Assembly: GCA_964550845.1 (NCBI GenBank)
Contig: CAZKAD010000038.1
Coordinates: 1-10,185, forward strand
DNA from: CAYTKU01 sp964550845
GTDB taxonomy: Bacteria > Patescibacteriota > Patescibacteriia > Magasanikbacterales > UBA922
Direction: 5' to 3'
Length of the DNA: 10,185 bases
In this document: positions 1 to 5,089 of the stretch, piece after piece
Numbering within the stretch: position 1 is the stretch's first letter
How the letters are laid out: each line of letters starts with the position of its first letter
Notes under the pieces: model-generated
Database searches by the model: none
What the model was told of the DNA's origin: nothing
The model's input: the letters and a program-made list of their open reading frames with translations, nothing else
Translations under genes and position numbers: made by a program

Positions 1-568
1 CCCGTTTAATCTCGGCATTTGTTCTTTCAAATTGCATTTCGATGAGTTGTTTGCTAAGCGCTACTCGATCCATTTTCTGTCCCTTATTCAAATGCAAAAC
101 AATCTGTTCGTATTCTTTGGGCGAACCAAGGCCATAAATCGCTGAGACTGAAGCCACAATAATCACATCACGGCGTGTGAGCAGTGCTTGGGTACAGGCA
201 TGACGAAGGCGATCGATTTCTTCATTGATCTGAGCTTCTTTTTCAATATAGGTGTCACTGCTCGGCATATAGGCCTCTGGCTGGTAGTAGTCATAGTACG
301 ACACAAAATATTCCACGGCATTATCTGGAAAAAATTCACGAAACTCATTGCAAAGCTGGGCAGCCAGGGTTTTGTTGTGGGCAATCACGAGCGTTGGCAT
401 CTGGACATTTTGTATCACATTGGCGACTGTAAACGTCTTTCCTGAACCAGTTACTCCGAGCAGAGTCTGACGCTTCATATTGTTTTGGAGGCCAAAAGTA
501 AGCTTCTCAATCGCTTTGGGCTGGTCTCCTGCTGGTTTATAGGCTGATTTTATCTTGAATTTTGGCAT
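1..568 (-). CDS. uvrB: UvrABC excinuclease subunit B, N-terminal part (runs off window start)
   Basis: UvrB is the damage-verifying helicase-like subunit of nucleotide excision repair: it is loaded by UvrA, inserts a beta-hairpin between the strands and recruits UvrC. The 189 visible residues begin MPKFKIKSAYKPAGDQPKAI, the standard UvrB start with the Q-motif-like GDQPKAI. Walker A is GVTGSGKT at residues 38-45 (Lys44, Thr45), followed by HNKTLAAQL at 64-72. The aromatic beta-hairpin region YYDYYQPEAYMPSSDTYIEK lies at about 91-110, then the conserved VASVSAIYGLGSPKEY at about 138-153. The family is about 660-700 residues long, so roughly 70% of the gene lies outside the window. The ATG at 568 matches the family N-terminus exactly; no Shine-Dalgarno motif precedes it (CCATTTTT before ATG). 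Nothing looks degenerate in the visible part. Identity is certain from these motifs; the rest of the protein cannot be checked here. Confidence 0.97.
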   Translation of the reverse strand, partial: MPKFKIKSAYKPAGDQPKAIEKLTFGLQNNMKRQTLLGVTGSGKTFTVANVIQNVQMPTLVIAHNKTLAAQLCNEFREFFPDNAVEYFVSYYDYYQPEAYMPSSDTYIEKEAQINEEIDRLRHACTQALLTRRDVIIVASVSAIYGLGSPKEYEQIVLHLNKGQKMDRVALSKQLIEMQFERTNAEIKR

Positions 569-599
569 AAAAATGGCTCAGTAGAGGGAATTATTTCTG

Positions 600-627
600 T
601 ATATAGAGTTTATCATACCATTGACAA
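600..627 (-). promoter_or_regulatory. Putative uvrB promoter
   Basis: On the minus strand TTGTCA (627-622) and TATATA (605-600) are separated by 16 bp, a sigma70-type arrangement. Transcription would start near 593, giving a leader of about 25 nt before the uvrB ATG at 568. The complementary TTGACA (621-626) lies 17 bp from TATTTG (644-649) on the plus strand, so the same -35 area could also fire rightwards. This is a pattern match only. Confidence 0.4.
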
Positions 628-646
628 AAGAGCAAAAATGTGGTAT

Positions 647-668
647 TTGGTTTTGGTCCCAAAACCAA
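647..668. repeat. 22-bp near-perfect palindrome upstream of uvrB
   Basis: TTGGTTTTGG (647-656) and CCAAAACCAA (659-668) are perfect 10-bp inverted arms around a 2-bp centre. The palindrome lies 20 bp behind the putative uvrB -35 and overlaps a weak rightward -10 (TATTTG, 644-649). The tight dyad symmetry resembles a protein operator more than a terminator, since no T-run follows on either strand. No known binding-site consensus was recognised. Confidence 0.5.
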
Positions 669-694
669 TAGCAACGGGACAAAGCGAGGTCTAA

Positions 695-725
695 GTGGGA
701 AAAAGGATAATTTTTTTATCCCCAC
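695..725. repeat. Imperfect inverted repeat just before the ncRNA promoter
   Basis: GGATAA (705-710) pairs with TTATCC (716-721) around a T5 loop, and GTGG (695-698) pairs with CCAC (722-725), leaving GAAAAA unpaired on the left. The repeat ends 6 bp before the -35 of the promoter at 732-760, so it could be an upstream regulatory site. It could also be a hairpin in a longer transcript starting near 656. There is no U-run after it, so it is not an obvious terminator. Confidence 0.4.
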
Positions 726-731
726 TAAATC

Positions 732-760
732 TTGACAAAAATACAAAAATCGTCTATAAG
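732..760 (+). promoter_or_regulatory. Strong sigma70-type promoter for the structured RNA
   Basis: A perfect -35 hexamer TTGACA (732-737) is followed by an optimal 17-bp spacer and a -10 of TATAAG (755-760). Predicted start of transcription is A767 or A768. No open reading frame with a credible start follows; the next 286 nt are hairpin-rich and end in a terminator, so this promoter most likely drives a non-coding RNA. Confidence 0.65.
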
Positions 761-766
761 TCAATC

Positions 767-1052
767 AATCTCGTAATATTCAGAGTTTGTAGTATAAAAA
801 TTGTTTTTCAGTTTTTAGTCTACAGGCTCTGGATTGAGCCACCCGTACACACGGATCAGTCTCGGTGGCCCGAGATAGTCAATTTCCTTCGCAGGAAACG
901 GTAGTGTCCCGCAACACTGCCTTCCCTCGCTGGAGGAATTTGATAAGAGGGGGATGTTGGACTGCCCACCCAACACTCCCCCCACTGAATTTGTTTACTA
1001 CTTCGTAATAAATAAACCAGATAAAAAATCCCGTTTCAAGCGGGATTTTTTG
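767..1052 (+). ncRNA. Structured non-coding RNA of about 286 nt, class not recognised
   Basis: Bounded by a near-consensus promoter and a strong terminator, this stretch holds a chain of helices with short loops. A 12-bp stem pairs 781-792 with 820-831, with an inner TAAAAA/TTTTTA helix (795-800 with 812-817). Further helices are 843-846/851-854; 838-843/864-869 or, alternatively, 860-865/870-875; 883-888/893-898; an 8-bp stem 900-907/914-921; 922-928/933-938 with one bulge; and a 12-bp stem 949-960/970-982 with one bulged C. A closing helix ATTCAG (778-783) with CTGAAT (985-990), extended by GTAA (773-776) with TTAC (995-998), can bring the ends together; it competes with three pairs of the 12-bp stem. 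Pairs 786-826, 787-825, 902-919 and 1034-1040 are U-G in plus-strand RNA but would be A-C mismatches in the other strand, which supports the plus strand. I did not find hallmarks of RNase P RNA (GAGGAAAGUCC, ACAGAA), tmRNA (T-arm, CCA end), SRP RNA (GGAAG tetraloop region) or tRNA. A divergent member of a known class such as 6S RNA remains possible. Confidence 0.65.
1023..1051. terminator. Bidirectional intrinsic terminator between the ncRNA and the beta-CASP gene
   Basis: AAAAAATCCCG (1023-1033) faces CGGGATTTTTT (1041-1051) around a short UUUCAAG apex, giving a GC core with a T6 tract on the right and A6 on the left. On the plus strand it ends the structured RNA; on the minus strand it lies 24 bp past the beta-CASP stop codon and has its own T-run. 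This is the typical shared terminator of convergent genes. Confidence 0.85.
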
Positions 1053-1074
1053 TTTTTCAAACTTTTACGCAACC

Positions 1075-2424
1075 TTATACTTCCACAGCTTCACCATACT
1101 CTGGAACAAAAGTCTGAATACCAAATTCATCACGAATCTTGTGTGCGAGGGCGGTGGCAGCTTCTGGTTCACCATGAATACAGTATACTTTTTTTGGCTT
1201 TTGTTTTGTCGCCCGAATCCAGCCCATCAGTTTATTTTGATCTGCATGGGCCGAGAGTGCACCAATAGCTTTGATTTTGCATCTCACTTCTACATCTTGT
1301 CCAAATATTTTTACTTTTTCTGCCCCTTCATAGAGTCGTCGTCCCAGTGTCCCCTGCGCCTGATACCCGACAATAATCAACGTAGATTTGGGATCGGACA
1401 GATAGCGAAAGGCATGATGGACAATGCGTCCACCATTCATCATACCAGATCCTGCGATAATAATTTTTGGTCCATGAACATCATTGATTTTTTTTGATTC
1501 ATCACGACTCCGCGTAATACGAAGTTGTGGAAAGGTCAAAAAGTCATCTCCATCATGATTTTCCTGACTTGCATCCTTGTCATAATATTCTTTATATTTT
1601 TTGTAGACTGCCATGGCATCAATTGCGAGCGGACTATCAAGGTATATCGGAGCTTTGGGCAAAGTATTGTCATGCAGACTCATAATATGGAGTTTGTAGA
1701 GAAGCTCCTGCGTACGTTCGAGTGAAAAAGCCGGGATCATAATTGTTCCTCCCCGACTCACCCCTTGGGAGATCAAATCCAGCAGCATTTTGTCTCGCTC
1801 GTCAGCAGATTCATGCACCCGATCTCCATAGGTTGATTCACAAAGAAGCGCATCCATGTCTGGCAAATTTTCCGTATCGCGAATAATCGGAGCATCGAGA
1901 TTGCCAATGTCTCCAGAAAAGACAACTGTTTTGCCTTCTCCTTTGACTTCAATAAAGGCAGAACCAAAAATATGTCCAGCATCATGAAATTTGAATTCAA
2001 TATCCCCGACTGTATTCCACACATCATAGTCTACGCCTTGGCAACGAGAAAAAGCTACTTCAATATCCTCTGGAGAAAAAAGCAGTGGCCGTTGAAATTT
2101 TTCATTTTCATACAGCATAATTTGATAGGCATCTTCCCAAATCAGCTTGGCAAGTTCTCGTGTTGCTTTGGTCATAAAAATTGGTCCAGCAAAACCATCT
2201 TTGATGAGTTTTGGGATTCGTCCAGTATGATCAAGGTGGGCATGGCTAACGAGGAGTGCCTGAACTGCTCGTGGATCAAAGGGAAAAATTTCGTAGTTTT
2301 TCCCTTCACTAAAATTGCTCCCCTGAAACATACCACAGTCGAGGAGTATCTGACTCTGTGCCGTTTCAATCATATGACAAGACCCGGTGACTTCATGCGC
2401 TGCTCCAAAAAAATGAATTTTCAT
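1075..2424 (-). CDS. MBL-fold / beta-CASP ribonuclease (CPSF73/Ysh1-like RNA-processing exonuclease)
   Basis: This is a zinc-dependent ribonuclease of the metallo-beta-lactamase superfamily with a beta-CASP insert and the short C-terminal RNA-specificity (RMMBL) segment, expected to process RNA in the cytoplasm. MBL motif 1 is LLDCGMFQG (27-35). Motif 2 is HAHLDH (His61, His63, Asp65, His66), motif 3 DAGHIFGSAF (His151) and motif 4 FSGDIG (Asp172). Beta-CASP motif A is CESTYGDR (Glu196), SGMMNGGRIVHH carries the motif B histidine and GALSAHAD the motif C histidine; the end is YCIHGEPEA. All metal ligands are present, so it should be active. At 449 residues it has the length of stand-alone CPSF-like enzymes (TTHA0252 type) and lacks the C-terminal domain of RNase J. 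The start at 2424 gives the family N-terminus (MKIHFFGAAHEVTGS); ATTCCT directly precedes the ATG and there is no Shine-Dalgarno motif. It is convergent with the structured RNA and shares its terminator. Its natural RNA targets cannot be read from sequence. Confidence 0.93.
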   Translation of the reverse strand: MKIHFFGAAHEVTGSCHMIETAQSQILLDCGMFQGSNFSEGKNYEIFPFDPRAVQALLVSHAHLDHTGRIPKLIKDGFAGPIFMTKATRELAKLIWEDAYQIMLYENEKFQRPLLFSPEDIEVAFSRCQGVDYDVWNTVGDIEFKFHDAGHIFGSAFIEVKGEGKTVVFSGDIGNLDAPIIRDTENLPDMDALLCESTYGDRVHESADERDKMLLDLISQGVSRGGTIMIPAFSLERTQELLYKLHIMSLHDNTLPKAPIYLDSPLAIDAMAVYKKYKEYYDKDASQENHDGDDFLTFPQLRITRSRDESKKINDVHGPKIIIAGSGMMNGGRIVHHAFRYLSDPKSTLIIVGYQAQGTLGRRLYEGAEKVKIFGQDVEVRCKIKAIGALSAHADQNKLMGWIRATKQKPKKVYCIHGEPEAATALAHKIRDEFGIQTFVPEYGEAVEV

Positions 2425-2436
2425 AGGAATGAGAAA

Positions 2437-2466
2437 ATTATATCTAATGAGTTACTGTCATTTCTA
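2437..2466 (-). promoter_or_regulatory. Putative promoter of the beta-CASP gene, giving a near-leaderless mRNA
   Basis: A perfect TATAAT occurs on the minus strand at 2442-2437, with TAGAAA (2466-2461) 18 bp upstream as a mediocre -35. The start would fall near 2430, only about 6 nt before the ATG at 2424. The -35 lies inside the end of the adjacent inverted-repeat element, so that insertion may have supplied part of the promoter. The -10 is convincing; the -35 is not. Confidence 0.45.
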
Positions 2467-2546
2467 ACGTAGTCAAAAATCTTCCCAAGGAATACCCTTA
2501 CGAAAGATTCCTCGCCCTTCGACAAGCTCAGGACTCGGAATGACAG
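2455..2546. repeat. 92-bp palindromic interspersed element with terminal inverted repeats
   Basis: The ends CTGTCATTTC (2455-2464) and GGAATGACAG (2537-2546) match as inverted repeats at 9 of 10 positions. An inner pair GGAAT (2488-2492) / ATTCC (2507-2511) adds a second palindromic level. The core CCCTTCGACAAGCTCAGGAC next to CTCGGAATGACA resembles, from memory, a very common intergenic repeat family of many bacterial and CPR genomes; that resemblance is recollection, not a search. It has no coding capacity, no clear target-site duplication, and fits a MITE- or REP-like element. It sits between the divergent beta-CASP and membrane-protein genes. Confidence 0.65.
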
Positions 2547-2588
2547 CAAAATTTATAGTATCATACTTTCCCTCTCTTACCAAAGATG

Positions 2589-2620
2589 ATACAATATGAA
2601 TATTTGAGTTCATATTGTAT
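2589..2620. promoter_or_regulatory. 12-bp perfect dyad at the start of the murJ-side operon
   Basis: ATACAATATGAA (2589-2600) and TTCATATTGTAT (2609-2620) are perfect inverted arms around an 8-nt centre. The left arm contains TACAAT (2591-2596), a fair -10 hexamer, though no convincing -35 stands 16-18 bp upstream. The right arm ends inside the ATG at 2619. It could be an operator over a promoter, or a leader hairpin masking the start codon. Its presence argues against translation beginning at the upstream ATG (2586). Confidence 0.5.
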
Positions 2621-3305
2621 GCCTGAAAACTTTGATGATCGAGTTACGATTGAAGAACCTCCTATTCAACAAATTACCAAAAAACGCTCCTGTTTCAAAC
2701 GAACCTGTTCCAATGCCTGTGGTTGTCTTATTCTTCTTATTATTGGCTCTCTTATTTTTCTCAAACTCGCAGCTCGCCCTTCAGACAAAACACTCGATAG
2801 TGTACCCGAGGCTCTACGACAAACAGTTCCTATTTATGATGAGAGACAAGTTTTTCGTATAGAGTTTTCTCCTGGAGCCGAATCAAAACAAAAATTTGAA
2901 GTCGTTACCTTTTTCCCAAAACTCATTGTTTCCCCAATTGTGGTTCATTTCCCCCATCGTTTTGGTGATAAAGGGCCATACACAACTACTTCAACAAAAA
3001 AAGAAATCTTTTACGGATTTATGCGTCAGCCAATTGGTGAAACACGAGACATCTATACGCTTGAATGGAAAAATATTTCTACTTCACCTCAGTTTATTGC
3101 CGCATATTATCAAACAGAAATGGAGAAAAAAAATTTCATTCTTGATTATGATCAGTACAATGGTCAAAAACGACAGCTCTTATTTTCAAATCCAACAACG
3201 CTTGTGAGTGTGATTATTCAAGACCCTGACCATCGCAGCCATGATACAGAGCATATTTTTATGACTATTTCACAAAACATTTCCCCTGAGAGTCCTTCTT
3301 TATGA
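2619..3305 (+). CDS. Single-pass membrane protein of unknown function, coupled to murJ
   Basis: I do not recognise a family. From the ATG at 2619 the protein has 228 residues. It has an acidic cytoplasmic N-terminus (MPENFDDRVTIEEPP), a basic cysteine-containing stretch (KKRSCFKRTCSNACGC, residues 21-36, Cys25, 30, 34 and 36), one hydrophobic helix at about 33-48, then a soluble domain of about 175 residues that should face outside by the positive-inside rule. That domain is rich in beta-prone segments; its end pattern (AAYYQTEMEKKNF, then ...TTLVSVIIQDP) resembles exported CPR proteins of no known function. The in-frame ATG at 2586 would add 11 residues encoded by the dyad, so I prefer 2619. 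The stop overlaps the murJ start (ATGATGA), implying translational coupling, and suggests a role in the envelope near lipid II flipping. That role is inference from position only. Confidence 0.8.
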   Translation: MPENFDDRVTIEEPPIQQITKKRSCFKRTCSNACGCLILLIIGSLIFLKLAARPSDKTLDSVPEALRQTVPIYDERQVFRIEFSPGAESKQKFEVVTFFPKLIVSPIVVHFPHRFGDKGPYTTTSTKKEIFYGFMRQPIGETRDIYTLEWKNISTSPQFIAAYYQTEMEKKNFILDYDQYNGQKRQLLFSNPTTLVSVIIQDPDHRSHDTEHIFMTISQNISPESPSL

Positions 3306-4912
3306 TGAAAAATCTTCTTTCGTATCAATCAAAAACTTTAACTGGAGCAGCACTTATTTTGGCAGTGGCATCGATTATGAGCCGTGTGGTCGGAGTTGCC
3401 CGTGATCGTATTCTTGCTCATCAATTTGGCGCAGGCATTGAACTGGATATTTATACAGCAGCTTTTCGTATTCCAGATTTTATTTATAATCTTCTCATTG
3501 TTGGAGCGCTCTCTGCTGGATTTATTCCTCTTTTTCTTGATCTTTTTCAAAAAGAAAAAAAATCAGCCTGGAAATTTGCCAGCAATGTCATCAATGTAAC
3601 CTTCATCGGGGTGAGCGTCACTTCGGCTGTTTTATTTGTTTTCACTCCGTTTCTGGTAGAGTCACTCGTTCCTGGATTTTCCCTTGAAGCAAGACAAAAA
3701 GCGATTGAACTGACACGAATTATGCTCTTTTCCCCAATTCTTCTAGGGCTCAGTGCGGTTGTGTCAGGTGTGCTTCAGTCTTTGAAAGCATTTTTTATTT
3801 ATTCACTGGCACCCGTTCTCTACAATGTCGGGATTATTTTCGGTTCAGTATTTTTGGTTCCTCTTTTTGGACTTACAGGCCTTGCCTATGGTGTGGTACT
3901 CGGAGCACTGTTGCATTTGCTTATACAAATCCCTGTACTTTTGAATTCTGGCTTTCGATACTCCCCGCTTCTTTCATTCAAAGACAGTCAAATGAAAAAA
4001 CTGCTGCACGCATTTTTGCCCCGAACACTCACCCTTGCTTCGGTGCAAGTCACCACACTCCTTCTCACTTTTTTTGCATCTTTTCTTGGGGCTGGAAGTA
4101 TTGCTATTTTTCATTTTGCAAATAACATCTCATCGCTCCCCATCGGAATCATTGGTATTTCTTTTGCCATTGCTGCCTTTCCTACGCTGTCTGAATATGT
4201 TGCTCAAAAAGATTTTGATGGATTTAAAAAACAATTGTCTCTCACGACTCGTCAAATTCTTTTTTTTATTCTTCCACTTACGGTTCTTTTTATTTTACTG
4301 CGTGCTCAAATTGTTCGAGTACTCCTTGGAAGTGGTGAATTCAACTGGGAAGATACGATCATGACAGCTACCACTGTTGGTATGTTTTCTCTTTCTTTAT
4401 TTTCACAGTGCCTTCTCGCTTTGTATAGCCGAGCATTTTTTGCTCTTCACAATGTAAAAACACCGCTTATCATCGCGATCTTTTCTATGGGAATAACGAT
4501 CTTTTTGAGTTTTATTTTTAAAAAACATTTTGGTGTGGCAGGCTTAGCGCTGGGCATTTCACTTGGAAGCATTGTTCAAGTTTCGCTCCTTTATATACGT
4601 TTACGGCAGACTGTTGGTGCATTGCTGGAAGAAAGTTCAATTTTGTCAGTTATTACAAAGTTATCTCTCTGCTGCTTGGCCCTTGGTATTACCACCCAAT
4701 CATTAAAATATCCTATTTCACTCCTCGTAAACATGGATACGTTTTTGGGTATTTTTTTACAAGGGCTTATTTGTGGGCTGGTCGGACTGCTCGTTTATGG
4801 AATATGTGCCTGGTTTTTTAAAGTACCAGAATTATCTTTATTAACCCAAAGTTTACGAAAAAAATGGCTCAAAATACGTAATATTCCAACAGAAACCGAT
4901 GTCTTGAAATAA
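3302..4912 (+). CDS. murJ: Lipid II flippase MurJ (MviN family)
   Basis: MurJ carries lipid II, the peptidoglycan precursor, from the inner to the outer leaflet of the cytoplasmic membrane and belongs to the MOP exporter superfamily. The N-terminal signature is MSRVVGVARDRILAHQFGAG (26-45), followed by ELDIYTAAFRIPDFIYNLL and VGALSAGFIPLF. These match the SRxxGxxRD, DAFxxAFxxPN and GAxSxxFxP blocks of the family. There are about 13-14 hydrophobic segments over 536 residues, the normal length and topology. Arg28, Arg34 and Asp49 are aligned with functional residues of E. coli MurJ (Arg18, Arg24, Asp39). The Arg52-Arg53 pair of E. coli is replaced here by Tyr62-Asn63, as I expect for divergent homologues. 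The first ATG (3302) overlaps the preceding stop; the next codon is also ATG, so either may be used. A lepA promoter lies across its stop codon. Confidence 0.93.
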   Translation: MMKNLLSYQSKTLTGAALILAVASIMSRVVGVARDRILAHQFGAGIELDIYTAAFRIPDFIYNLLIVGALSAGFIPLFLDLFQKEKKSAWKFASNVINVTFIGVSVTSAVLFVFTPFLVESLVPGFSLEARQKAIELTRIMLFSPILLGLSAVVSGVLQSLKAFFIYSLAPVLYNVGIIFGSVFLVPLFGLTGLAYGVVLGALLHLLIQIPVLLNSGFRYSPLLSFKDSQMKKLLHAFLPRTLTLASVQVTTLLLTFFASFLGAGSIAIFHFANNISSLPIGIIGISFAIAAFPTLSEYVAQKDFDGFKKQLSLTTRQILFFILPLTVLFILLRAQIVRVLLGSGEFNWEDTIMTATTVGMFSLSLFSQCLLALYSRAFFALHNVKTPLIIAIFSMGITIFLSFIFKKHFGVAGLALGISLGSIVQVSLLYIRLRQTVGALLEESSILSVITKLSLCCLALGITTQSLKYPISLLVNMDTFLGIFLQGLICGLVGLLVYGICAWFFKVPELSLLTQSLRKKWLKIRNIPTETDVLK

Positions 4913-4932
4913 CCATCCAAAAATGATAGAAT
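4904..4932 (+). promoter_or_regulatory. Putative lepA promoter overlapping the murJ stop
   Basis: TTGAAA (4904-4909) and TAGAAT (4927-4932) are separated by exactly 17 bp, with a TG two bases before the -10. Transcription would start near 4939, giving lepA a leader of about 150 nt that contains the whole 119-bp inverted-repeat element. No terminator separates murJ from lepA, so read-through from murJ may add to expression. Confidence 0.55.
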
Positions 4933-4962
4933 ACACCACTATTCAATCAAACAGATAAACCT

Positions 4963-5081
4963 GGATTTATTTTTTGGGATGGAGTTCGAGGCCGCAGGGA
5001 GTACCGGAGCGAACCGTATTCAATAATACGGTGAGCGAGGAACGCACCGAGAACGAAGAAATACACCCAAAAAATAAATCC
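4963..5081. repeat. 119-bp element with perfect 16-bp inverted ends in the lepA leader
   Basis: GGATTTATTTTTTGGG (4963-4978) is the exact reverse complement of CCCAAAAAATAAATCC (5066-5081). Between them lies GC-richer sequence unlike the neighbouring genes, with a perfect central hairpin CCGTATT-CAAT-AATACGG (5014-5031) and a GTTCG/CGAAC pair (4984-4988 with 5010-5014). The organisation suggests a non-autonomous mobile palindrome or a folded leader RNA. It ends 8 bp before the lepA ATG, so as RNA it would form a long hairpin abutting the ribosome-binding region. I recall similar sequences recurring in CPR assemblies, but that needs a search. Confidence 0.75.
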
Positions 5082-5089
5082 CCTCTTCT

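Noticed and set aside
695..904. 69-codon frame on the plus strand in the uvrB/beta-CASP gap
   Set aside because: It starts before the strong promoter at 732-760 and runs through hairpins of the RNA; the peptide has no domain-like features.
767..1052. RNase P RNA, tmRNA, SRP RNA or a tRNA in the structured region
   Set aside because: None of the hallmark sequences is present on either strand by eye: no GAGGAAAGUCC or ACAGAA, no T-arm with CCA end, no SRP apical loop and no tRNA-like GGTTCGAATCC.
954..1268. 104-codon plus-strand frame
   Set aside because: It crosses the G/C stem, the terminator and the end of the convergent beta-CASP gene, so it is a chance frame.
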